From NCBI GenBank assembly GCA_024304875.1, contig JAMWZF010000002.1:1-38408 (forward strand): a stretch of 38,408 nucleotides of DNA, in the 5' to 3' direction. The DNA is from Paracoccaceae bacterium. Lineage in GTDB: Bacteria; Pseudomonadota; Alphaproteobacteria; Rhodobacterales; Rhodobacteraceae. How positions within the stretch are numbered: position 1 is the first letter of the stretch; every line of letters starts with the position of its first letter. Positions 8,218 to 16,006 of the stretch are shown piece by piece. Under the pieces are notes generated by a model. That model made no database searches. It worked only from the letters and a program-made list of their open reading frames with translations, and had not been told where the DNA came from. Made by a program: the position numbers and the translations under genes.

Positions 8218-10226
8218 TTTTCGATCCACGCCCCCGTGGTGGGGGCGACGGCCACCGATACCGAATGCTGCGCGACCGAGTAGTTTCGATCCACGCCCCC
8301 GTGGTGGGGGCGACACCTGATCGCCGCCATCGCCGCCTTCTTCAAAGGTTTCGATCCACGCCCCCGTGGTGGGGGCGACGTGCCATCCGGGCCAACCGTG
8401 ACGGATGTTCCCGTTTCGATCCACGCCCCCGTGGTGGGGGCGACAGGTCCCACGCCACGTCCGGGGCGTCCTCGTAGTGTTTCGATCCACGCCCCCGTGG
8501 TGGGGGCGACGGTCGCTATGACGCGGTCGTTCGCGGGTGCTCGGGTTTCAATCCACGCCCCCGTGGTGGGGGCGACCGGCATTTCGGCGGCGTCCGTCAC
8601 CGTCACGATGGTTTCGATCCACGCCCCCGTGGTGGGGGCGACCAACCGAGTTTCCGGCGTTGTCAGCATCGACGTGTTTCGATCCACGCCCCCGTGGTGG
8701 GGGCGACTTGCCCGGATCGCGTCTCGGCTTCCACCGGGCCGGTTTCGATGCACGCCCCCGTGGTGGGGGCGACTGCCGCCGCCGGACGACGGGCGGGCGC
8801 TCTGGCGGTTTCGATCCACGCCCCCGTGGTGGGGGCGACCGAAGGCGGCGTGATTGACCAGCAGGTCACGCTCGTTTCGATCCACGCCCCCGTGGTGGGG
8901 GCGACGTCTTCGGCATTTGGCAGCGCTGGAGGCGCACGAGTTTCGATCCACGCCCCCGTGGTGGGGGCGACCTGGGCGGCGCGGAACCACGTTGCCGATG
9001 AAATGTTTCGATCCACGCCCCCGTGGTGGGGGCGACCGCTCTGCCGAACGCTGGCGGGCGACAAGCTGCTGTTTCGATCCACGCCCCCGTGGTGGGGGCG
9101 ACGTCGTTTAGCTGGCCATCAGCCCCAGCAGGAACGGTTTCGATCCACGCCCCCGTGGTGGGGGCGACCCGGTCAACATGGCGGACGGTGCGGAAGGGCT
9201 TACGTTTCGATCCACGCCCCCGTGGTGGGGGCGACTCCGGATCGCGGCATAGAGGTCCGCCTTGAGGGCGTTTCGATCCACGCCCCCGTGGTGGGGGCGA
9301 CCGGTCTTGTTCAGCATCAGGTCCGTCATGCGCCGGTTTCGATCCACGCCCCCGTGGTGGGGGCGACAGGTGGTCATCGGGCCAGCGTCTGCCGCCACTG
9401 GTTTCGATCCACGCCCCCGTGGTGGGGGCGACGAGTTCGCAGGCGCTTGTCAGTGCGGCGTTGGGGTTTCGATCCACGCCCCCGTGGTGGGGGCGACCTT
9501 CATCCGGGCCTCCTTAGGTTTGCGTGTAGTTGTTTCGATCCACGCCCCCGTGGTGGGGGCGACGTGGGTCGGGGCGTGGACGGACTCGTGGTTCATGTTT
9601 CGATCCACGCCCCCGTGGTGGGGGCGACCTGCTGCTGCTCCTCCGGCGTCATGTCCTCCAGGGGTTTCGATCCACGCCCCCGTGGTGGGGGCGACATTGC
9701 CCCCTTCGTAGAGGGCTGGGGAAGGTGAAGTTTCGATCCACGCCCCCGTGGTGGGGGCGACTTCCGGTGGTCCGCTCACCGACCCCGTGATCGGTTGTTT
9801 CGATCCACGCCCCCGTGGTGGGGGCGACGGAGACCGGGGGCGTGACGTTATCACACTATGAGGTTTCGATCCACGCCCCCGTGGTGGGGGCGACGGTTCC
9901 GGCTCGGCGTGATGGACGACGGGCTGATGTTTCGATCCACGCCCCCGTGGTGGGGGCGACAAGGACACCGCTATCGAGGTCGGCGGCTTCGACATGTTTC
10001 GATCCACGCCCCCGTGGTGGGGGCGACATCCCGAACCACGCCGGAGTATTCGCAGGCAACCAGTTTCGATCCACGCCCCCGTGGTGGGGGCGACATGTGA
10101 CCGTCCGCCCACCTGTGCCGTCCTGCGTGTTTCGATCCACGCCCCCGTGGTGGGGGCGACCTGGTGTCAGACCCGCCGTGCGCATCAGCTTGTTGTTTCG
10201 ATCCACGCCCCCGTGGTGGGGGCGAC
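8218..10226 (-). CRISPR. Type I-C CRISPR array, 31 repeats/30 spacers; 32-bp repeat GTCGCCCCCACCACGGGGGCGTGGATCGAAAC (minus-strand orientation), spacers 33-36 bp
   Basis: Counted by hand: repeat units (plus-strand GTTTCGATCCACGCCCCCGTGGTGGGGGCGAC) begin at 8218, 8283, 8348, 8413, 8479, 8545 ... 10129, 10195. Variants: 8218 (first base T), 8545 (GTTTCAATCC), 8742 (GATGCACG). Orientation from cas operon position and repeat 3' end GGATCGAAAC. Confidence 0.99.
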
Positions 10227-10402
10227 TTTGTCTGATTAACCTGTTCAAAGAACGCAGAAAATTCCGGCCGGTTTGCGAAACGCTCGTCTGTCCGGAATTT
10301 TCCGCTTCAAAGTGCCACGAGTTCAGGCTCAAGTCACTGAAATCCCTTGACTGCGAACATCCCTGGCCAATGGCGTCCACTGATGGTTCGCAGCTAGAGG
10401 CT
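10227..10402 (-). promoter_or_regulatory. CRISPR leader
   Basis: Non-coding gap between the cas2 stop and the leader-proximal repeat; A/T-richer than surroundings; contains an 11-bp inverted repeat GAAAATTCCGG/CCGGAATTTTC. Confidence 0.8.
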
Positions 10403-10693
10403 TCACATGATCAATGGCCCGTCCATGTCGGTCGCGGGTTTCGTGCCGATATGTTCGACCCGGCGACGCCACTCCTTGCCGAGCATGTAGAAGCGCAGGG
10501 AATCGCGCTCGGGGTCGATGATCTCGACTAGACGGGCGCGCAGGGCCGTCCATTGGGCGGGGTCCAGGTCACATTCAAAGACGGAGAACTGGACCCGTTG
10601 CCCCCAATCCTCGCAGGCCCGTGCAACCCTGCGCAGACGACGTCTGCCGGGTGCATCTTCGGTGGACACGTCATAGGTGACAAGGACCATCAT
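10403..10693 (-). CDS. cas2: CRISPR-associated endonuclease Cas2
   Basis: [50 protein letters not shown] track start (10867) lies inside cas1, so real start is about 10690/10693. Confidence 0.95.
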   Translation of the reverse strand: MMVLVTYDVSTEDAPGRRRLRRVARACEDWGQRVQFSVFECDLDPAQWTALRARLVEIIDPERDSLRFYMLGKEWRRRVEHIGTKPATDMDGPLIM

Positions 10694-10712
10694 TGCCGCG
10701 CCCCCGAAACGA

Positions 10713-11744
10713 TCAACCCCAAAGCCAGCCGACGTAGTCCGACACATCACCCCGAAGATGCCTGGCAAGGAGTTGGGACTGGACTTGCAGTACGAGGCCA
10801 AGAGGAATTCGTTCATCAAGCCAGGGGTGGCGAAGTTCGGTGCGCTTTCGGCCCTGCCATTCAACAAGAACGAGCTTGCGGCCTACATCGGTAAGAAGCA
10901 CCGCCCCGGTTTCCTCGCGCCGCAGGTGCATCGGCCGGATTTGTTTGCGGTTGATGAGGGACAGCGCCACCCGGTCGCACAGCGGTGCCCTGATTTCCTC
11001 CATCAAGTCGAGCGCCAAGCTCATGCGTCCGGGCCGGTCCCGGTGGAGAAAGCCCATCTGAGGGTCGAGACCATGGACTTCGCAGGCCGCCCGGGCGTCC
11101 AGAGCCGCTAGGGCATAGAGAAACGACAGCAGCGCGTTCACAGGGTCCCTAGGCGGGCGGCGGTTGCGGCCAGAAAAGACAAATTCGGCGCTGTCGTTTC
11201 GGATCAGGTTCGGGAAGGCCGACCAGTAGGCCTGCGCCCCTTCGCCTTCGCAGCCGCGCAGAATGTCTAGATCCGGGGCATCGAGAGCCAGGCGGGCAGC
11301 GCTATGAAGTCGGAGTTGTGCATTGTTCACCGTTTCGGCGTCGTCGTCATCGCCGTAGTCGCGCAGGTGGCGGCGCAGCAGCGCACGTTGGTTCGCGAGC
11401 TTGGCGGCAACAATGGCGCGCGCCACGGGCAGGGCAGAGACCGGGTCGACCGTTGCCCGATGCTGGGCCCGGCGCAGCAGCACATTGCCGGTCTGGGGGC
11501 CTTCGAGCCGCCCGGCAAGCTTGCCAGAATAGGTCAGCCAGGCAACAGAGGTGCCGGTCTCGGCGGCGTGGGCCATGAGATCGCGGGACATCGAGGTTTC
11601 GCCAAAGAGCACGATCTGGCTCAGCAGATGGGCCGGCACACGACTGCGGCTGATGCCGTCGATTTCGACGGAGACAGTCTCGCCGTCCTTTCGGAGAAAC
11701 GACCCTTCGGTCGTTATGTAGAGCGTGTTGAGGAGACGCTTCAT
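10713..11744 (-). CDS. cas1: Type I-C CRISPR-associated endonuclease Cas1
   Basis: [30 protein letters not shown]..; [66 protein letters not shown]. Confidence 0.97.
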   Translation of the reverse strand: MKRLLNTLYITTEGSFLRKDGETVSVEIDGISRSRVPAHLLSQIVLFGETSMSRDLMAHAAETGTSVAWLTYSGKLAGRLEGPQTGNVLLRRAQHRATVDPVSALPVARAIVAAKLANQRALLRRHLRDYGDDDDAETVNNAQLRLHSAARLALDAPDLDILRGCEGEGAQAYWSAFPNLIRNDSAEFVFSGRNRRPPRDPVNALLSFLYALAALDARAACEVHGLDPQMGFLHRDRPGRMSLALDLMEEIRAPLCDRVALSLINRKQIRPMHLRREETGAVLLTDVGRKLVLVEWQGRKRTELRHPWLDERIPLGLVLQVQSQLLARHLRGDVSDYVGWLWG

Positions 11745-12364
11745 TCCGGTACCCCGGCGCGACCCAGGCGTAGGGCCATCCAATCGGGCCCGGTGTCGCG
11801 TGGGGCTTCGGGGCGGCAGAGGTCGGACATCGAGCAGGCCTCGCATCGGCGCGCGTCGTAGACCGGCGGCGGCAGTGTCCCGGACATGATGGCCGCCCTT
11901 GCCTCCTTGACGACAGTCAAGGTGAGTTGGCGCAGGTCGCTGTCCATCGCGACCTTTTTGCGCCGCCGGCTGCGGCCGTAGAACAGGGCCCCTTCGGGTA
12001 CGGCTACACAGGTCATTTCTTCGAGGCAGAGGGCCTGAGCGCAGAGCTGAACCTCGTCGGCTCGGTGCGCCTTTGGCCGCCCGCGCTTGTATTCCACGGG
12101 GTAGGCAATGCCATCCGTAAATTCGACTACATCCGCCACCCCATGCAATCCGTGCTCCTCCGAGGCCACCTGGACCGACCGCAGGACCCGTGCACCGTCC
12201 CGGCTATCCGGATGTCCGGCGTCGACCCTTTCGTGCAGCACCCGCCCTTCGGCAGTCAGTCGGTTTTCATCCCAGAGCCTCTCGACATGGATTAGTGCAG
12301 ATTGCCGTGGGCAAAAAAGCCAGTGCTGGAGCGCCGAGAGGGGGAGGCTGTCACCAGGGTTCAT
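11741..12364 (-). CDS. cas4: CRISPR-associated exonuclease Cas4
   Basis: LPLSALQHWLFCPRQSALIHVERLW, YPVEYKRGRPK, CEACSMSDLCRP. Confidence 0.96.
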   Translation of the reverse strand: MNPGDSLPLSALQHWLFCPRQSALIHVERLWDENRLTAEGRVLHERVDAGHPDSRDGARVLRSVQVASEEHGLHGVADVVEFTDGIAYPVEYKRGRPKAHRADEVQLCAQALCLEEMTCVAVPEGALFYGRSRRRKKVAMDSDLRQLTLTVVKEARAAIMSGTLPPPVYDARRCEACSMSDLCRPEAPRDTGPDWMALRLGRAGVPE

Positions 12365-13271
12365 GCAGGGTGACGCCGGGCGGCAAGTCTATGTCGTCCA
12401 CCTCGATCCGGTAGTCGGAATAGGACCGCGCTGGGGGATGGTTGTGCAACCGCTTGTCGCCCGGGTCAAAGACCTCTCCATCCGCCATTCGGCTGACCTT
12501 GACCCTTTCGAAAAGCCGGTGGGCCTGGGCGTTGCCAAGATCGCTGTCATGCCGGAACGCGATCAGCCTTCGTGATGCCATCATCCCGCGTGATGCGGAA
12601 CGGTCGAGGTCGAGCATGTCGCGCAGTGCGGTCCAGAACAGGTCCAAGTCGTCTTCGGAGAACCCGGTGCGCTGCGCCAGCTTTGCGTTGATGAAGCCGT
12701 GCAACCGGTAAAGCCCGTAGGGCACCACGTGCTTGCGGCCCATGGTGCGTTCCTTGTCGCGGTCTTCTTCCTTTGTGACTGAGGATCGGGTGATGGAGAC
12801 TTCGAGTGGCATAATGGCTTCTTCGGAGCGGGCGAAGGTCAGCTGCACCGGGCCACGCACCTGGCCTGCGTTTACCCCCGTCGACATGACGGCGCCGAAT
12901 GTCCGGATGTCCCAGAAGTTGGCGCACATCCAGTCAGTCAGCCCGCGTGCCTCGGCATCCGCCTTGGGGAGCCTCTTGTACTGATCCTTGCCGGTTCCGG
13001 TCGGCTCGGTCCCCGTGGCTTTCCAGGCCTCCTCGTGCGCTTCGTTCAGGACCGACCGTTCGGTGAAGTAAATTCGGTGTGGCGCCTGGTTGCCATGAGC
13101 CTCGGCCACGTAGTTGCGCAGCTTTCGCTTGACGGACACGTCGGTCATCAGGCCTTGGTTGGTTTCGGGGTCCATCCGGGGCATGTTGCCGGCGTCAGGG
13201 TCGCCGTTGGGGTTGCCGTTTTCCACGTCCATGAACAGGACAAAGTCCCAGCGATTGGTCAGGCCGGTCAT
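12351..13271 (-). CDS. cas7: Type I-C Cascade subunit Cas7 (Csd2)
   Basis: NRWDFVLFMDVENGNPNGDPDAGNMPRMDPETNQGLMTDVSVKRKLRNYV; RGPVQLTFARSEEAIMPLEVSITR. Confidence 0.97.
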   Translation of the reverse strand: MTGLTNRWDFVLFMDVENGNPNGDPDAGNMPRMDPETNQGLMTDVSVKRKLRNYVAEAHGNQAPHRIYFTERSVLNEAHEEAWKATGTEPTGTGKDQYKRLPKADAEARGLTDWMCANFWDIRTFGAVMSTGVNAGQVRGPVQLTFARSEEAIMPLEVSITRSSVTKEEDRDKERTMGRKHVVPYGLYRLHGFINAKLAQRTGFSEDDLDLFWTALRDMLDLDRSASRGMMASRRLIAFRHDSDLGNAQAHRLFERVKVSRMADGEVFDPGDKRLHNHPPARSYSDYRIEVDDIDLPPGVTLHEPW

Positions 13272-15067
13272 TCGGCATCCTCCGTGTCGTCGGTGTCGAT
13301 CAGCGGTTCGGCTGCGTCCTCGGCTTTGGTGTAGAAGGCCGACATCTGGTGGTAGAAGCCGATGAAGAAACGTCCCTGTTCTTCGAGTGGCAGGGCCGAG
13401 GGAAGGTTTCCGCCGCCGGGCAGCAGGCTCAGGATCGCACTTATAGCGCGGTCTGCCTTGACTCCCGACCCGGCTTTTTGCCCGCCCGCCTTGTGCATGG
13501 CCGCCAAGTTGTGTTCGTAGCCCCGCATCAGCACCGGGAAGACCCGGGCAGGGGTGGCCGAAGCGGAGGCCATGTATTTCGCGCGCAGGCTCGCGCCCCG
13601 CTCCTGATAGCTGCGCTCGGCATAGGCGTAGGCGGCAAAGAGCCGCCCCAGCAGGTAGGCCGGTTCTTCGGTTTTTTCGTCCAGGGACACGGGCACCTCC
13701 AAATTAAGGTTGCGTTTCAGAACGGCGCGGATCATCGCCGCGCGGCGGCCGTCCAGGTTGCCGTGGCGGGCGCGGTCGGGTTCACCTTCTACCCGTAGTC
13801 GGCCGATGACTGCGGGCAGCAGCGTGGCAGGGTAAGGGTCTTGGGTCAGGATGGCGCGCATCAGCTCGCCGCCCAGCTTGGCCGGGATGTTCTTCTCATC
13901 GCGCTGTGCCGCAAGATCATAGAGCAAAGCCCAGGGTTTCGGCGGCACCGCAATACCGTCCCGCTGAAACGGTGAGGGCCCGATTGAACAGTCATCCCAA
14001 AACCGGCGGGCGGCGCGGGCCAGGTCTCCCACCGTTCCGGGCAGCCAATAGCGCACCGAAAGGCGGGCCGCGTTGGGCGCGAGTCCCAAGACATAGAACC
14101 GGGTGGCGGGGGTCAGCACCTCATCAGGGCGCGGTTGGCCCTCGGCAAGGGCCGTAAGCCGGGCGGCAAGTTCGTTCTCTGCCTTGCCATCCTGGCCACT
14201 CGCGCTGGCGAATATCGCGGACATGGCGTTCTCGGCAGCCTCCTCGCCCGCTCCTGACGCCCAGAACACCACCGTGTCGCCGCCGATTCGCAGATTGTTG
14301 CCCGAGCCACGCGCAAGAAGCGCGTTCAGCGCGGTGCCGTAGGCGAAAGCGGCGGCCTCGGACACCGGGGCGTTGTCGCCCTGTTTCTTGCCGTGTGAGG
14401 TTTCCGCATCGTTGTTGAACGACACCAGCGACGCGCCGGAGGATTGGGCCCCCATGACGCCCTTGACGGTGGGATGCAGCCTTGCGACGGGCGCCCGATT
14501 GCCGGTGACAAGGCACATTACCTCACCCTCGCCCCCGTGGTCGAGAAGCACCCTGGCGGCGGGCAGGTCATGCAGGAACTTGCCCCGGTCCAGTCGAAAC
14601 ACCAGGTTCTGGTCCACCAGCGCAGCGGCGTCGGGGAAATCAGCGAACCTCTCCGGGTCCCAGGATTCGCAATACAGGCGCAGGGCCACCAGGTCCGGGT
14701 CTATGGCCTCGGCCAGTAGGTCAATATGGGCGGCGCGGAAGGCCGCATGTTCCGCAGCGGTGCGTTTGCCCTGACCTGGCCCCTCCTCTGTTGCGGTGAT
14801 GCCGAGGGTATAGGCTGACTTGTCCCAAAAGAAGTTTGGCTTAATGCCAGCGGTTCTTTTGACTGCGGCGGGAACGGCAACAGGACGTGGCATCAGTTTC
14901 TTGCCCTTGTCATCGGGCGTCAGGAAACTGACGAATTCCGCCACAGTGCCGTCCTCTCGCAGGGTGATGACCCCTCCGATGTTCTCAGTTGAAAAGCCGG
15001 GGGAGGGCCATTCGGCGTCTTCGGCGCGGCGCTCGTAGAGCGCGGCTAGTTCTTGCAGGACGCTCAC
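13268..15067 (-). CDS. cas8c: Type I-C Cascade large subunit Cas8c (Csd1)
   Basis: [55 protein letters not shown]; likely GTG start at 15067 right after the cas5 stop. Confidence 0.95.
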   Translation of the reverse strand: MSVLQELAALYERRAEDAEWPSPGFSTENIGGVITLREDGTVAEFVSFLTPDDKGKKLMPRPVAVPAAVKRTAGIKPNFFWDKSAYTLGITATEEGPGQGKRTAAEHAAFRAAHIDLLAEAIDPDLVALRLYCESWDPERFADFPDAAALVDQNLVFRLDRGKFLHDLPAARVLLDHGGEGEVMCLVTGNRAPVARLHPTVKGVMGAQSSGASLVSFNNDAETSHGKKQGDNAPVSEAAAFAYGTALNALLARGSGNNLRIGGDTVVFWASGAGEEAAENAMSAIFASASGQDGKAENELAARLTALAEGQPRPDEVLTPATRFYVLGLAPNAARLSVRYWLPGTVGDLARAARRFWDDCSIGPSPFQRDGIAVPPKPWALLYDLAAQRDEKNIPAKLGGELMRAILTQDPYPATLLPAVIGRLRVEGEPDRARHGNLDGRRAAMIRAVLKRNLNLEVPVSLDEKTEEPAYLLGRLFAAYAYAERSYQERGASLRAKYMASASATPARVFPVLMRGYEHNLAAMHKAGGQKAGSGVKADRAISAILSLLPGGGNLPSALPLEEQGRFFIGFYHQMSAFYTKAEDAAEPLIDTDDTEDAE

Positions 15068-15738
15068 ACCGCTGCCCCCTGGGCCAGGCATTTTCGCACG
15101 TCGATCACACCGCCCTGCATCCGCGCTCGGTAGAACACCGAGACCCGGTCATTAGCGTAGTCGATGTCATGCAGCATCCAGCCAAGATCGCGGTCCTGCT
15201 CGGCCGGGGGCAGGGCAGTCTCGGGGAAGCCCCCGACAAGTTCGAAATCCGCCGGAAATTCGCGTACGCCCAGGCAGGGCTGATGGAAACATTGGCCCTT
15301 CTCGGCCCGGCGTCGGAACATCTCGGCGTGTTTGCCGGGGTTGTCCTCGGCTCCGGCTTTTTCGGTCATCTCGAAATGCGCCTCGATCCCGTATGCGACA
15401 TTCACCAGGCACAGCATGGCGCGCTGCTGTCGGTCTTCGTCAACGGCAAGGGAAAGGCCGCTGAGATGCCCCGATTTCATTGCCGATTTCGCCTTGGTCA
15501 CGGGTATCTTGGAGGCCACCTCGTTGCGGCGGAAGGTTTCAAAGCGGATCGGCTCAAGGATATGAAGCCGGTCGATCACCCAGCGGATCGCCGGTTTCCA
15601 GTGGATCGCCTCCAGAATGCCACGGGCGGCAGAGGGGGTAATCACGTCGTAGGAGACACGTTCGACCTTCATCTCTGGCCGGGTGAAACAGGCGTTGCGC
15701 CCTCGGACGAGAAGTCGAACTCCGGTCATGGGCGGCAT
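15064..15738 (-). CDS. cas5c: Type I-C Cas5c (pre-crRNA processing endonuclease)
   Basis: [48 protein letters not shown]; alternative start at 15729. Confidence 0.96.
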   Translation of the reverse strand: MPPMTGVRLLVRGRNACFTRPEMKVERVSYDVITPSAARGILEAIHWKPAIRWVIDRLHILEPIRFETFRRNEVASKIPVTKAKSAMKSGHLSGLSLAVDEDRQQRAMLCLVNVAYGIEAHFEMTEKAGAEDNPGKHAEMFRRRAEKGQCFHQPCLGVREFPADFELVGGFPETALPPAEQDRDLGWMLHDIDYANDRVSVFYRARMQGGVIDVRKCLAQGAAV

Positions 15739-15755
15739 CCAATTGAATGCCGCCC
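15730..15755 (-). promoter_or_regulatory. Hairpin over the cas5c start: GGGCGGCAT-TCAATTGG-ATGCCGCCC
   Basis: Perfect 9-bp inverted repeat; the 3' arm begins with the cas5c ATG (15738-15736). Confidence 0.6.
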
Positions 15756-15760
15756 AGTGT

Positions 15761-15834
15761 GCAGGACAAGGTCTGCTACAAGAAACAAGATTGGGTTTCG
15801 ATCCACGTTGCTCATCAGAAGAACCTTAGCAACG
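15761..15834 (-). ncRNA. Candidate CreA-like (crRNA-like) RNA: pseudo-repeat hairpin + 11-nt handle + about 34-nt pseudo-spacer
   Basis: Minus strand: CGTTGCT-AAGGTTCTTCTGATG-AGCAACG-TGGATCGAAAC-CCAATCTTGTTTCTTGTAGCAGACCTTGTCCTGC. The last 13 nt of the CRISPR repeat (CGTGGATCGAAAC, 15807-15795) are perfect; 7-bp stem abuts the handle exactly as in the CRISPR repeat. Confidence 0.75.
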
Positions 15835-15898
15835 ACGAGATGAGATATGCTAGACCCAGTACGAGTCGCAGCCATCTGTCAAAGTTACTCCATCTCAT
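15815..15898 (-). CDS. Candidate CreT-like mini-ORF, 27 aa: [27 protein letters not shown]
   Basis: ATG at 15898-15896, AGGAG SD 7 nt upstream (15910-15906), stop TGA at 15817-15815; lies directly upstream of and overlaps the crRNA-like element. Confidence 0.6.
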   Translation of the reverse strand: MRWSNFDRWLRLVLGLAYLISSLLRFF

Positions 15899-15909
15899 AA
15901 CAAGTCTCC

Positions 15910-15946
15910 TTCCCAATATTTTTCCTTGTGTAGACTTGTCATTCAT
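15910..15946 (+). promoter_or_regulatory. Predicted Cascade target (TTC PAM 15910-15912 + protospacer-like sequence) over the SD/5'UTR of the mini-ORF; -10-like TATTAT on the minus strand at 15950-15945
   Basis: TTC-CCAATATTTTTCCTTGT vs pseudo-spacer CCAATCTTGTTTCTTGT: identical at 14 of 17 positions, mismatches at 6, 9, 12 (and 18). Confidence 0.7.
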
Positions 15947-16006
15947 AATATCCGATCGGGCTGTTGCGAAAACAGAGTGCGACGCGTCGAGATGTCAAGG
16001 ACCTTC

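Noticed and set aside
8205-10239. Many long ORFs on both strands across the array (e.g. 8694-9728 +, 8208-8990 -)
   Set aside because: Repeat+spacer period is close to 66 bp (22 codons), so the GC-rich repeat stays open in frame; peptides such as [21 protein letters not shown] are translated CRISPR repeats
10403-10867. cas2 with a long N-terminal extension overlapping cas1
   Set aside because: Canonical Cas2 start (MVLVTYDV) is at about 10690, after the cas1 stop; extension is only the open frame
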